Source: Mesorhizobium shangrilense
GTDB taxonomy: Bacteria; Pseudomonadota; Alphaproteobacteria; Rhizobiales; Rhizobiaceae
NCBI RefSeq assembly: GCF_040537815.1
Contig: NZ_JBEWSZ010000001.1
Location: forward strand, 248,001 to 312,000
Reading direction: 5' to 3'
Length of the DNA: 64,000 bases
A program made the translations under genes and the position numbers. Positions 1 through 8,713 of the stretch are shown here, piece by piece. The notes under the pieces are model-generated. The model was not told the origin of the DNA and ran no database searches. It saw only the letters and a program-made list of their open reading frames with translations. The stretch's first letter is position 1, and each line of letters starts with the position of its first letter.

Positions 1-2
1 CC

Positions 3-1052
3 TGGGACCTGTCGGTAACCGCAGGCGGCTCGAGCGGCGGTGCGGCCGCCGCTGTCGCGAGCGGGATGGTGCCGGTGGCGCATGGTTCCGACATTGGCGG
101 GTCGATCCGCGTGCCCGCGGCCTGCTGCGGCGTGTTCGGATTGAAGCCGACGCGCGGGCTCAATCCCGTCGGCCCCGATCGCGGCGAGGTGGGTGGCGGG
201 CTCTACGCCGAGAATGTCCTGTCGCGCTCGGTGCGCGACAGCGCCGCGATGCTGGACATCACCGGCGGCCCGGAACCGGGCTCGCGAAGCAGGCTGGTGA
301 AGCCGGTGCCGTCCTATCTGGACTGGCTGGACTCACCCGGCGAGCGCCTGCGCATTGCCTGCATATGTCGCCGGCCGGACGGCACGCCGGTCTCACCCGA
401 GATCGAGGCGGGCTTCGTGCGGGCGGTGGCGCTGCTGGAGGAGATGGGACACACCCTGACCGAGGCACGGCTTCCATCCGAGGCCGATGGCGGCGCGGAA
501 TGGAACCTGTTCTGGATGTCGGAGGTCGCGCGGATCATCCATGAACGGGCGCGCGAGACCGGGCGCATGCCGCGACCCGACGAGATCGAAAGCCTGAGCC
601 GCCATGCGCTGGACTGTTCCGATCGGGCCAGCGCTGCCGATTATCTGAGGGCGAACGACCGCGCCCATCGCGCTTGCCTTGCCATGGCCCGCGCGTTCGA
701 CGGATTCGACCTGATCATGACGCCGACCACGGCCTGCCTGCCGCCGCGTCTCGGCGATATCAGCGGCCGGGGCGTTCGGGGCAGCGAGGACGCCTCTGAT
801 CGCGCGGCGTGGGATTACGATGCGTGGGCCAGCCGCGCCTACGGCTTTGCCCCATTCACGGAAATCTTCAACGTCACCGGGCAACCGGCGGCAAGCCTGC
901 CGCTGTTCCAGTCACCGTGCGGTTTGCCCATAGGAATCCAGCTGGCAGGACGATGGAACGAGGACCACCGGCTGCTGCGTATCTCGCACGAAATGGAGCG
1001 GACGACCGGCTGGACCGGCCGTCGTCCGCCGATCCACGCCGGACAGCCTTGA
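3..1052 (+). CDS. Amidase signature family hydrolase, 5' end outside the window
   Basis: The reading frame is open from the window edge, so the N-terminus is missing. The first visible residues carry the amidase signature: GGSSGG (with the cis-Ser of the Ser-cisSer-Lys triad) followed by GSDIGGSIR, whose last Ser is the acyl-enzyme nucleophile. The catalytic Lys would lie upstream of the window. About 350 residues are visible and the C-terminal part looks complete (conserved [10 protein letters not shown] near the end). The family hydrolyses amides (amidase, GatA-like, aryl-acylamidase); the substrate cannot be told. GatA itself is unlikely because no gatC or gatB follows. Confidence 0.9.
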   Translation, partial: WDLSVTAGGSSGGAAAAVASGMVPVAHGSDIGGSIRVPAACCGVFGLKPTRGLNPVGPDRGEVGGGLYAENVLSRSVRDSAAMLDITGGPEPGSRSRLVKPVPSYLDWLDSPGERLRIACICRRPDGTPVSPEIEAGFVRAVALLEEMGHTLTEARLPSEADGGAEWNLFWMSEVARIIHERARETGRMPRPDEIESLSRHALDCSDRASAADYLRANDRAHRACLAMARAFDGFDLIMTPTTACLPPRLGDISGRGVRGSEDASDRAAWDYDAWASRAYGFAPFTEIFNVTGQPAASLPLFQSPCGLPIGIQLAGRWNEDHRLLRISHEMERTTGWTGRRPPIHAGQP

Positions 1053-1176
1053 GCGCACGGCCAGGGATGCTTTCGGCAAGGATGAAGGGATGGTTTTCCC
1101 GACAACGTGAAAGTCTTCACCGTCGCGGCGACGGCAACGTGTAAAAATTCCAAACTGCCTGATCGAGGGACGTCCG

Positions 1177-1314
1177 ATGCGCGGTTTGGTTTTTCGTATG
1201 ATGCTGCTTGTCGCGGGCTCCCTGGTGTTGTTCGGCTGCGAGCGAAGCAGCCCCTTCGGCAAGCCCGAGCAGCCGACGAGGTCCGCCATCGGGATTGCCC
1301 GGGTGGGAACTTAA
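1177..1314 (+). CDS. Small predicted lipoprotein (45 aa)
   Basis: A 45-residue frame starts MRGLVFRMMLLVAGSLV and continues LFGC, giving a signal sequence of about 20 residues with a lipobox-like L-F-G-C. After the Cys only about 24 polar residues remain (ERSSPFGKPEQP...). The predicted mature product is a tiny membrane-anchored lipopeptide. The ribosome binding site is modest (GAGGGACG upstream) and a hairpin terminator follows about 70 bases after the stop. No family is recognised. Short lipoproteins of this type (for example entericidin-like) are common in this group; that likeness is only general. Confidence 0.55.
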   Translation: MRGLVFRMMLLVAGSLVLFGCERSSPFGKPEQPTRSAIGIARVGT

Positions 1315-1380
1315 CCGATCAAGCGAAGTTTTGCAGGAGCCTGTCTCCTTGCAGGCAAGGTGGGAAGCACAATGGCCTGT

Positions 1381-1406
1381 CCCGGCTCACGCCGGGGTGG
1401 GCTTTT
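1381..1406 (+). terminator. Rho-independent terminator-like hairpin
   Basis: A perfect 6-bp stem CCCGGC / GCCGGG with a 4-base loop is followed by GTGGGCTTTT. It lies downstream of the small lipoprotein gene and before the porin remnant that reads toward it. Confidence 0.5.
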
Positions 1407-1427
1407 CGCATCCAGCCATGAGGATAG

Positions 1428-1547
1428 TCAGAACTTGTAGGCGATGCCGATGCGGACATCGTTCGAGGTCAGCTTCGTTGTAAGGGGAACGAGGAGTGTG
1501 GAGGCAGGGAAGTCGTGACTGCCAAAATCCGTGTAGCGGCCGCGTGC
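1428..1547 (-). pseudogene. C-terminal remnant of an outer-membrane beta-barrel (Omp25/31-like) gene
   Basis: On the minus strand the last 36-39 codons before a TGA encode RYTDFGSHDF, then TTKLTSNDVRIGIAYKF. This is the typical final two strands of rhizobial Omp25/Omp31-type barrels, ending in the aromatic Phe used for BamA recognition. Upstream of this block the frame runs only through the antisense of the neighbouring plus-strand gene and shows no barrel sequence. The porin gene is therefore reduced to its 3' end. The family call rests on the C-terminal motif alone. Confidence 0.6.
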
Positions 1548-1625
1548 CTGGCGCTGCCAGCCTTTCAAGCCCGCCGCCTGCGTTTTTGAGTGTTCGACGG
1601 CCGGCTTATCGGCCATACTGGCTCC

Positions 1626-2270
1626 ATGCGCATTTCCGGGCCATCTGGCTTTTCGTCGACGCGCTTTTTCTTCCCGGCCGGCCGGATCTGTCCGATGGCA
1701 TGTCTGGCCCCCTTGCTGCTGGCTGCGCTTCCAATGCCGGCAAGCGCACAAACGGTCCTGACGACCGGCGCCTACTCCTTCTCCGATGAACTCGGCGGTT
1801 TCCATATCACCGGGGCGTCGGGCAACGGGACCAAGGACGATCCGTTCGTGATCACCGAGGAGCTGAATTCGGCGACGCCGGTGACGCTGACCATCCGTGC
1901 GGAGCGACCGATCCAGCCGTTCGGCGTGGCGGGCAAATTCGCCACCGGCATGCTGAAAATGCGCATCGATGTGCTCAACAATGGCGGGCAAGGCTGGATC
2001 GAATTCCAGTTCGAGCTGCAGTCGATCCTCGGCCAGCCGAGCACCGACGACGACGGCCTGTCCTTCGACCAACCCAACAAGACGCCGGACTACATCGCGT
2101 CCAGCGGCTTCGCCGACTATTATCGTGAAATGACGCCCTATGACCGCCTGCTGTTCAGGGACGGAAAGGTCGATCCGCTGAAGACGGCGACTTTCGATTT
2201 CCTGATCACCGATCTGGTGCCGAAGAAGATCTTCTGGCTGGTGCAGGAACCGCGCATACCATTGAGCTGA
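1626..2270 (+). CDS. Secreted protein of unknown function
   Basis: The product of about 214 aa has a signal peptide with a hydrophobic core (MACLAPLLLAALPMP) and an ASA|Q cleavage site. The mature protein has the look of a beta-rich periplasmic domain (ITGASGNGTKDDPFVITEEL, then alternating short strands). The start at 1626 is chosen over 1590; an ATG at 1695, right before the hydrophobic core, is a good alternative because it gives a signal peptide of normal length. No catalytic motif is seen. Expected location is the periplasm or cell surface. Confidence 0.7.
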   Translation: MRISGPSGFSSTRFFFPAGRICPMACLAPLLLAALPMPASAQTVLTTGAYSFSDELGGFHITGASGNGTKDDPFVITEELNSATPVTLTIRAERPIQPFGVAGKFATGMLKMRIDVLNNGGQGWIEFQFELQSILGQPSTDDDGLSFDQPNKTPDYIASSGFADYYREMTPYDRLLFRDGKVDPLKTATFDFLITDLVPKKIFWLVQEPRIPLS

Positions 2271-2433
2271 ATTTACAAAATGCGGCCGTGTGGATGTTGG
2301 CCCCGCGCAACCTTTGACCTTCCACGACGGAGCGGGGGGACAACGAAGCGAGTTGATGGGAACAGAGCTATCAGTGTCGGCGGGAGGCGTCCGGACGTTG
2401 CGATGGCACGCGCTTCGGGCAGGCCGGTTCAAC

Positions 2434-2458
2434 GGAACGAAACACCGTCACGACCGTT
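2434..2458 (+). promoter_or_regulatory. Candidate EcfG/RpoE2 general-stress promoter
   Basis: GGAAC at 2434-2438, a 16-base spacer and CGTT at 2455-2458 match the alphaproteobacterial EcfG (RpoE2) consensus exactly. The site is 80 bases upstream of the DUF3309 peptide gene at 2539. Three similar sites occur upstream of other small stress-type genes in the window. Confidence 0.6.
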
Positions 2459-2538
2459 GGTCCAAGTCGGAGTGCATAGTGAGCAACGCACCGCTGAATG
2501 GCGATGGAGATGCTCGGGAGCATTCCCAGGAGACGCAG

Positions 2539-2622
2539 ATGAGCACCACCACGCTTCTCATCATAATCATTGTCATTCTTTTGCTCGGCGGCGGCTGGTT
2601 TGGCCGTGGACGCTGGTACTAA
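2539..2622 (+). CDS. DUF3309-type small membrane peptide (27 aa)
   Basis: The peptide begins MSTTTLLIIIIVILLLGGG and ends WFGRGRWY: one transmembrane helix followed by a short aromatic/basic tail. This is the architecture of the DUF3309 family, short single-span proteins common in Rhizobiales. A ribosome binding site (CAGGAGACGC) precedes the ATG, an EcfG-like promoter lies 80 bases upstream, and a hairpin terminator follows. Inferred role: a general-stress-induced inner-membrane peptide; the molecular function is unknown. Confidence 0.75.
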   Translation: MSTTTLLIIIIVILLLGGGWFGRGRWY

Positions 2623-2627
2623 ACACG

Positions 2628-2650
2628 CCACGCATCGCGTGGGTTCTTGT
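2628..2650 (+). terminator. Hairpin terminator after the DUF3309 gene
   Basis: A perfect stem CCACGC / GCGTGG with a 3-base loop is followed by GTTCTTGT. It sits 6 bases after the DUF3309 stop codon and just before the 3' end of the opposing gatZ-type gene. Confidence 0.5.
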
Positions 2651-2667
2651 CCGCACGCGAAAGCTTT

Positions 2668-3948
2668 TCAGCCACCGTCCCGGCGACAGGCTGCGTCATA
2701 GTCGGCCAGCACCTGGCCGATCGCGGCGTGGAGGATGGCTTCGGGATTTCCTGCCGGTCCAAGCTTGGCCGGCAGCATCGGCAGGAACTGCCGCATCAGC
2801 GTTTCGGGGATGCCGACGCCGTTGAGCGCCTCGACCAGCCGGCCGGAGGCAACGGCGGCGGTGGGGTTGCTCCAGTAATAGCGGATGCGGTCGCTGTAGC
2901 TGTAGTGGCGTTGCAGATAGAGGCTGGTGTCGCTGCCGTGATAGTGGCTGTGCCAATGGCCGGGGGATGCCAGCATCACGCGCTCCATCGTGCGGGCGAG
3001 CGATCTCTCGCCATAATCAGGGACCATTTCGGATGCGATCAGGTCGAGCCCGTAAAGTGCCTCGCGCAAGGCAAAGGTCAGGCCGGGGCCAACCTTGAGG
3101 ATGGGAAAGCCGTTTGTGACAAGGGCCGCCAGCGCGGCGCGGCTCTGGTAGTCGGTGGAATGCGCTTCGTAGACGAGCGAGGGTTCCTCATCGAGCAGTC
3201 CGGTCAGCGCCTTCGACGCTTCGGGCCGGTAGGCGACGACGTTCTGGCTGCCGAACTCGACGCCCGGCTGCACCACCACGGCGATGACGCGGCCAAACGC
3301 TTCCGCCAGCCCCTCGCGGGCGAAGATCTCGCGATGAACCTCGATGGTGCGGCGCGCCGCCGCTGCTTGCGTCGGCTTCAGGTCGCTGATCGGGTGATCG
3401 ACGCCGCCGGGGGCGGGGACCTCGGTGCCGATGATGTAGACCGGCAAGGCGCCGCCGGCCGCACGCGCCGCCTTTTCTGCTGCCTTGGCGAGCCGCGCCG
3501 CCCGCGTGGCGATGGTCTCGTCGTCGAGCGCGGCCGGCTCACCGGCGCATCCCATCGACGCGTCGAGATGGATTTTTGAGAAGCCCGCCCAGACATAGGC
3601 GGTGACCATGGCTTCTGCCTTGTTCATCGCCTGCGCCGCCAGCTCCGTGCGCCACGGGTTCGGGCCAAGATGGTCGCCGCCGAAGATGATGCGGCGGGGG
3701 TCGAGACCTTCCTTGCCGGCGATCTCCCGCACGAAGGCGATGAACAGGTCGGGCGTCATGCCGGTATAGCCGCCGACCTGGTTGACCTGGTTGCAGGTCG
3801 CCTCGATCAGCAGCGTGGTGTCCTTGTCGGCGACGGCGCGCCGGATCGCCGTCTGGATGACGAGCGGATGGGCCGAGCAGATCGAGGTGATGCCGTAGGG
3901 CGATCCGTTTCGGCGCGCGGTGGCGAGGCCTGCAAGCGGGTTGATCAT
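2668..3948 (-). CDS. gatZ: GatZ/KbaZ family protein, probable D-tagatose-6-phosphate 4-epimerase
   Basis: The 426-aa product has the length and N-terminal signature of the GatZ/KbaZ family ([20 protein letters not shown], then [19 protein letters not shown] and [10 protein letters not shown]). In enterobacteria GatZ and KbaZ were described as non-catalytic subunits of tagatose-bisphosphate aldolase. In Agrobacterium galactitol/altritol catabolism a family member acts as D-tagatose-6-phosphate 4-epimerase, giving fructose 6-phosphate. Here no catalytic aldolase subunit (GatY/KbaY) is nearby and the gene is translationally coupled (ATGA overlap at 3945-3948) to a PfkB-type sugar kinase, so the epimerase role is favoured. 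That choice is inference from context. Confidence 0.85.
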   Translation of the reverse strand: MINPLAGLATARRNGSPYGITSICSAHPLVIQTAIRRAVADKDTTLLIEATCNQVNQVGGYTGMTPDLFIAFVREIAGKEGLDPRRIIFGGDHLGPNPWRTELAAQAMNKAEAMVTAYVWAGFSKIHLDASMGCAGEPAALDDETIATRAARLAKAAEKAARAAGGALPVYIIGTEVPAPGGVDHPISDLKPTQAAAARRTIEVHREIFAREGLAEAFGRVIAVVVQPGVEFGSQNVVAYRPEASKALTGLLDEEPSLVYEAHSTDYQSRAALAALVTNGFPILKVGPGLTFALREALYGLDLIASEMVPDYGERSLARTMERVMLASPGHWHSHYHGSDTSLYLQRHYSYSDRIRYYWSNPTAAVASGRLVEALNGVGIPETLMRQFLPMLPAKLGPAGNPEAILHAAIGQVLADYDAACRRDGG

Positions 3949-4928
3949 GCCGCCCTCGCCGTGCCGGCGATGAAGGCGTCGAGAACATCGAAGCCGGCGA
4001 TGCCTTCCATAGGCCCGCGCCGGGTGACATTGCGGGCGCCGGCGGCATTGGCATAGAACAGCGCCTTGGCCGGCTCCATCCCCTTGCGCCGGCAGGTCAG
4101 ATAGGTGGCGCCGAAACAGTCGCCGGCGCCGGTCGGGTCGACTTCCTCGACCAGGAATCCGGCACAGTCGATCCTGCTGCCGTCTGCGCCAAAACGGGTG
4201 GAGCCGGCAGCGCCGCGCTTCAGCACGATCTCGCCAACGCCCCTGGCGATCAGCGCCTTCACCGCCTGGCCTTCATCATCGACCCCGGCGGCCGCAAGCA
4301 ACTCGTCGCCGGAGGGCAGCAGCAGGTCGGCATCGTCGACCAGGCGTGAAAACTGCGCGCCGTCGGCGCCGTCGATCAGTTCCTTGCGCACATTGGGATC
4401 GAAGGATGTCGAGCCGCCGCGCGCCCGCACGGCTCTCGCGGCATATGCGATGATCTCCTTCAGCCCGGATATCGACAGGGCCGATCCCATGACATGAAGA
4501 TGGCCGGCACCGTCTGCCAGGCGACGTGCTTCCTCGGTGAGGCTGATCCGACCGGCGGCGGATTCGGCGATGTTGTAGACGAAGTCCCGGCCGCCGTCGG
4601 GCCGGTAACGGACGAAGGCGCTGCCTGTCGGGTAGCGGTCGCTGACTGCCACGGCCGAGACATCGACGCCGTCGCGCCTCAGCCTTTCCAGATTGATCGT
4701 GCCGAAATCGTCGCGGCCGACGCAGCCGATGATGCCGGCGCCGCCGCCCAGCCTTGCCACCTGATCGATGAAGATGGCGGGCGCGCCGCTGGGATAGGGG
4801 CCAATCAGCGCCTGCGGCTCGAGGAAGCCCATGCCCCGGTCCGTCGCCATGATCTCGACCAGGATTTCGCCGGCGGCGATCGTCGGTCCGGCGGATTCGG
4901 CGGCGATCTCCCTACGGGGAAGGCTCAT
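3945..4928 (-). CDS. PfkB-family sugar kinase, probable tagatose kinase
   Basis: The 327-aa product shows the ribokinase/PfkB fold: an N-terminal GEILVEIMA segment, a glycine-rich [18 protein letters not shown], and the C-terminal signature [13 protein letters not shown] with its catalytic Asp. The start at 4928 is chosen because AAGGA lies 8-12 bases upstream; the open frame continues further without support. It is first in a two-gene operon with the GatZ-family gene, divergent from a sugar-binding protein and two polyol dehydrogenases. Inferred reaction: phosphorylation of tagatose at C6, feeding the GatZ-type epimerase. Another ketohexose substrate is possible. Confidence 0.85.
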   Translation of the reverse strand: MSLPRREIAAESAGPTIAAGEILVEIMATDRGMGFLEPQALIGPYPSGAPAIFIDQVARLGGGAGIIGCVGRDDFGTINLERLRRDGVDVSAVAVSDRYPTGSAFVRYRPDGGRDFVYNIAESAAGRISLTEEARRLADGAGHLHVMGSALSISGLKEIIAYAARAVRARGGSTSFDPNVRKELIDGADGAQFSRLVDDADLLLPSGDELLAAAGVDDEGQAVKALIARGVGEIVLKRGAAGSTRFGADGSRIDCAGFLVEEVDPTGAGDCFGATYLTCRRKGMEPAKALFYANAAGARNVTRRGPMEGIAGFDVLDAFIAGTARAA

Positions 4929-5044
4929 TGCTGCAATTCCTTCTCGTCCCCAGACAGCCGAAAGCGTGCGGCGTGCGGCCCGCACGATAGCGCCTGGCTG
5001 AAACCGAGGTAAATCGCGGCGAAAGCGAAGTCAACAAAAACTGT

Positions 5045-5209
5045 ACGCATGTGCATTTTATTTAATCCGCGCGCGGCTTTCCTGGCGAAGCGTTTGCCCG
5101 GTAACCCCGCACAAAGCGCGGTTATCGGCCAAAAATCGAGTTCGGGGGAACTTGACTCGGGTACACGCCAGCGCAATAGAATATACACGCATGTTCATTT
5201 CTACATGCG
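5045..5209 (+). promoter_or_regulatory. Divergent promoter region with a candidate inverted-repeat operator
   Basis: The 303-base gap between the divergent kinase and solute-binding-protein genes has no gene. A perfect inverted repeat CGCATGT-N8-ACATGCG occupies 5188-5209, ten bases before the ribosome binding site of the binding-protein gene. A further CGCATGT half-site in the same orientation lies at 5047-5053, within a longer ACGCATGT(G/T)CATTT direct repeat (5045-5058 and 5187-5200). This arrangement suits a repressor acting on both directions. The LacI-family regulator at 8714 is the obvious candidate, by inference. Confidence 0.5.
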
Positions 5210-5231
5210 CATTCGTAAAGGAGGAGACGAA

Positions 5232-6551
5232 ATGCCATCGGGAAGATTTATTGCAATGCTCGCCGCGTCGGTCGCCGCATCGGCGCTGACGGCAAGTGCC
5301 GCCCTGGCCGAGGAAATCACGGTCGCGACGGTCAACAATGGCGACATGATCATCATGCAGAAGCTGTCGCCCGAATGGGAGAAGGCGACCGGCAACAAGG
5401 TGAACTGGCTGGTGCTCGAGGAAAATGTCCTGCGCGAGCGGGTCACCACCGACATCGCGACCAAGGCCGGCCAGTTCGACGTGCTGACGATCGGCGGCTA
5501 TGAGACGCCGATCTGGGGCAAGAATGGCTGGCTGGCACCGCTCAACGATCTGGGCGCCGACTATGATTACGACGACCTGATCGCGCCGGTGCGCAGCGGC
5601 CTGACCGTCGACGGCAAGCTGTATGCCGTGCCCTTCTACGCGGAAAGCTCGTTCACCCTCTATCGCAAGGATCTGTTCGACGCCGCCGGACTGAAGATGC
5701 CGGAGACGCCGACCTACGACCAGATCAAGGAGTTTGCCGCCAAGCTCACCGACAAGTCGAAGGAACAGTACGGCCTGTGCCTGCGCGGCAAGCCGGGCTG
5801 GGGCGAGAACATGGCGTTCGTCGGCACGCTGGTGAATACATTCGGCGGCCGCTGGTTCGACATGGATTGGAAGCCGCAGATCAATTCGCCGGCGTGGAAG
5901 CAGGCGATCGGCTGGTATGTCGACGCGATGAAGCAATACGGACCTCCGGGCGTCAGCTCCAACGGCTTCAACGAGAACCAGGCGCTGTTTGCGTCCGGGC
6001 ATTGCGCCATCTGGATCGATGCCACCTCGGCGGCGGGTCGCGTCTATGATCCCAAGCAAAGCAAGGTCGCCGACAAGGTTGCCTTCGCCAAGGCGCCGGT
6101 GGCGGTCACGCCCAACGGTTCGGCCTGGGGCTGGGCATGGAGCCTGGCCATTCCGGCCACCTCAAAGAAGGCGGAGACCGCCAAGTCGTTCGTGAAGTGG
6201 GCGACATCGAAAGCCTATGTCCAGCGCGTCGGCGAAAGCGAAGGCTGGGTCGCCGCACCTCCGGGAACGCGCAAGTCCACCTATGCCAGCCCGGACTACC
6301 AGAAGGCGGCGCCCTTCGCCGCGACGGTGCTCTCGGCGATCGAATCCGCCGATCCGACCAAGCAGACCAAGGATCCGGTGCCGTATACCGGTATCCAGTT
6401 CGTCGCCATCCCGGAATTCCAGGGCATCGGAACCGAGGTCGGCCAGGCGGTCGCTGCGGCGGTAACCGGACAGCAGTCGGTGGATGACGCACTCGACGGC
6501 GCCCAAACAGCGGTGGAGAAGACGATGACGGAGGCAGGCTACATCAAGTAG
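5232..6551 (+). CDS. ABC transporter extracellular solute-binding protein, sugar/polyol type
   Basis: The 439-aa product belongs to the MalE/SmoE-like family 1 binding proteins. It has a signal peptide with ALA|EE cleavage near residue 26, followed by EITVATVNNGDM. The start at 5232 follows an excellent AAAGGAGGAGA ribosome binding site; the longer frame back to 5049 crosses the promoter. Similar proteins bind mannitol, sorbitol or other hexitols in rhizobia. The two downstream genes are polyol dehydrogenases, supporting a hexitol ligand. No permease or ATPase gene is found in this cluster, although they normally follow directly; the protein must use a transporter core encoded elsewhere or be a leftover. 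Confidence 0.9.
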   Translation: MPSGRFIAMLAASVAASALTASAALAEEITVATVNNGDMIIMQKLSPEWEKATGNKVNWLVLEENVLRERVTTDIATKAGQFDVLTIGGYETPIWGKNGWLAPLNDLGADYDYDDLIAPVRSGLTVDGKLYAVPFYAESSFTLYRKDLFDAAGLKMPETPTYDQIKEFAAKLTDKSKEQYGLCLRGKPGWGENMAFVGTLVNTFGGRWFDMDWKPQINSPAWKQAIGWYVDAMKQYGPPGVSSNGFNENQALFASGHCAIWIDATSAAGRVYDPKQSKVADKVAFAKAPVAVTPNGSAWGWAWSLAIPATSKKAETAKSFVKWATSKAYVQRVGESEGWVAAPPGTRKSTYASPDYQKAAPFAATVLSAIESADPTKQTKDPVPYTGIQFVAIPEFQGIGTEVGQAVAAAVTGQQSVDDALDGAQTAVEKTMTEAGYIK

Positions 6552-6763
6552 CCGGGCTCGGGTCCAACAGGTAGCCAAGCGGCGGAGCGTGCCGCCCTTG
6601 GCGATCCGCGCCTGTAGTGACCTCCCATCGAAACAGGCCGGAGGATGCGCGGATCCGCCAGGGCGGGTCCGTGCGTTCGTTGCGGGTGGCGAGCATCCAC
6701 CGGGCCGTTCGTGGTGGTCGCCACCCGGCGCATATCTTTTCGAAAATGCAGGAAGAATCCGAG

Positions 6764-7534
6764 ATGAAGCTGAAGAACAAGATTGCCCTCATAACAGGCG
6801 GTGCGCGCGGCATTGGCCTCGGCTTCGCGCAAGCCTATGCGCGCGAAGGCGCCAAGGTTGTGATCGCCGATATCGACATCGAGCGCGCGACGCGGGCAGC
6901 CGCCGAGATCGGCGCGGCCGCCAGCGCTGTCAAGCTCGACGTCACCGACCTCGATGCGATCGACAGGGTCGTGGCCCAGGTCGACAGCGATTTCGGCGGC
7001 ATCGACATCCTCGTCAACAATGCGGCCATCTTCGACATGGCGCCGATAACCGACATCACCGAAGCGAGCTACGACCGCGTGTTCGCCATCAACCTCAAGG
7101 GGCCGCTGTTCATGATGAGGGCGGTGGCCAATGTGATGATCGCGCGCGGTCGCGGCGGCAAGATCATCAACATGGCGAGCCAGGCCGGCCGCCGTGGCGA
7201 GGCGCTGGTGACGCTCTACTGCGCCTCCAAGGCGGCGATGATCTCGGCGACGCAGTCGGCGGCACTGGCGCTGGTCAAGCACGGCATCAACGTCAACGCG
7301 ATCGCGCCTGGCGTCGTCGATGGCGAGCACTGGGATATTGTCGATGCGCATTTCGCCCGTTGGGAAGGCCTGAAGCCGGGCGAGAAGAAGGCGGCGGTGG
7401 CGAAGTCGGTTCCGATCGGCCGGTTCGCGCAGCCGCAGGATATTGCCGGGCTCGCCGTGTTCCTGGCTTCGTCCGACAGCGACTATATCCTGGCGCAGAC
7501 CTACAATGTCGACGGCGGCAACTGGATGAGCTGA
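6764..7534 (+). CDS. SDR polyol dehydrogenase, SmoS/galactitol dehydrogenase type
   Basis: The 256-aa classical short-chain dehydrogenase has the TGGARGIG cofactor motif (11-18), NNAA (86-89), and the catalytic Ser139, Tyr152 and Lys156. Its overall sequence closely resembles rhizobial sorbitol (L-iditol 2-) dehydrogenases of the SmoS type, which also oxidise galactitol to tagatose. The start at 6764 is preceded by AGGAAGA. It lies between the binding-protein gene and a zinc dehydrogenase, all in one direction. Inferred reaction: NAD-dependent oxidation of galactitol or sorbitol to tagatose or fructose. Confidence 0.9.
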   Translation: MKLKNKIALITGGARGIGLGFAQAYAREGAKVVIADIDIERATRAAAEIGAAASAVKLDVTDLDAIDRVVAQVDSDFGGIDILVNNAAIFDMAPITDITEASYDRVFAINLKGPLFMMRAVANVMIARGRGGKIINMASQAGRRGEALVTLYCASKAAMISATQSAALALVKHGINVNAIAPGVVDGEHWDIVDAHFARWEGLKPGEKKAAVAKSVPIGRFAQPQDIAGLAVFLASSDSDYILAQTYNVDGGNWMS

Positions 7535-7571
7535 CGCTTGAGCCGCGTCGTCCGAGGGTAGGGAGACTGAT

Positions 7572-8651
7572 ATGAAGGCCATCCGATTCACCGCCGCGGG
7601 CATTGCCGGCATGGCGGAACTGGACATGCCCAAGCTTACGGCAGGACACGCCTTGGTGCGGGTGCGCGCGGCCGGGCTTTGCCATACCGACATCGAGGTT
7701 CTGCATGGCCGCTACGGGGAGGGTGCGTTTCCGCTGGTCCCTGGTCACGAATACGCCGGCACGGTCGAGGCGGTCGCCGACGATGTCACCACCGTCAGGC
7801 CCGGCGACCGGGTGGCCGTCGACCCCAACATTCCCTGTGGCCATTGTGCCGCCTGCAGGAAAGGCCTGACCAATCTGTGCGCCGGGCTGAAAGCCTATGG
7901 CGTGACCGAGAATGGCGGTTTCGCCGAGTTCAGCCTCGTTGCCGTCGATCATCTGCACGGGATCGGCGATCTCTCCTTCGACACCGCCGCGCTCGCCGAG
8001 CCGCTCGCCTGCGTCCTCAATGGGCTGGGTGCCGCCGGGGTCGAAGCCGCCGAGGGCGCGCCCGGCACGGCGCTGGTGTTCGGCGCCGGGCCGATCGGCC
8101 TGCTCCTGGCCCTGTCGCTCAAGGCCAAGGGTGTGGGAAAAGTGGCGGTCGCCGATATCAGCGAGCAGCGCCTGGCCTTCGCCGAGTCTCTCGGGCTGGA
8201 GCCGCTCGTGTCGGGATCGCAGGCTCTGGCGGCGCGGGCGCGGGGGTTCGATTTCGTCGCCGACGCCACCGGTGTCGCTAGGGTGGTCGAAGGCATGATC
8301 GGCTTCACCGCCGATGGCGGCACCGCGCTGGTCTTCGGAGTCTGCGCGCCCGATGCAAGGATCTCGGTCGCACCGTTCGAGATTTTCCGCCGCCAGATCA
8401 GGCTGGCGGGCTCGCATTCGCTGAACCGCAATATCCCGCAGGCGCTGGATATCCTCGCTCAAGACGACGGCACGATGGCGCGGCTGGTCAGCCACCAGCT
8501 GCCGCTTTCCGAAGTTCTGCCGTTTGTCGCCAAGGCCGGCGGCGACCCGACGACGATGAAGGTGCAGTTCTCGGCCGAAGCGTACAGACGGCGTGCGGGA
8601 AAGACTGTTGCTTCGCCTTTCGGCCGAACGGTGACTCATCTATCAAGATGA
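7572..8651 (+). CDS. Zinc-dependent medium-chain dehydrogenase, probable polyol (altritol-type) dehydrogenase
   Basis: The 359-aa product is a MDR-family alcohol dehydrogenase. Catalytic zinc ligands are visible as Cys37 and His59-Glu60 (GHEYAG). Structural zinc is held by Cys89, 92, 95 and 103. The Rossmann motif is GAGPIG. Upstream AGGGAGACTGAT provides the ribosome binding site. In the Agrobacterium altritol/galactitol pathway a zinc enzyme of this kind oxidises D-altritol at C5 to tagatose, which fits the kinase and GatZ-family genes on the other strand. The last 20 residues look like a non-conserved extension. The substrate assignment is inference. Confidence 0.85.
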   Translation: MKAIRFTAAGIAGMAELDMPKLTAGHALVRVRAAGLCHTDIEVLHGRYGEGAFPLVPGHEYAGTVEAVADDVTTVRPGDRVAVDPNIPCGHCAACRKGLTNLCAGLKAYGVTENGGFAEFSLVAVDHLHGIGDLSFDTAALAEPLACVLNGLGAAGVEAAEGAPGTALVFGAGPIGLLLALSLKAKGVGKVAVADISEQRLAFAESLGLEPLVSGSQALAARARGFDFVADATGVARVVEGMIGFTADGGTALVFGVCAPDARISVAPFEIFRRQIRLAGSHSLNRNIPQALDILAQDDGTMARLVSHQLPLSEVLPFVAKAGGDPTTMKVQFSAEAYRRRAGKTVASPFGRTVTHLSR

Positions 8652-8713
8652 GAGAGCGCGTCACCCCAAAACCGCCGAACACTTTTGGGCGACATGCAAT
8701 AGGGAGCGCATGA

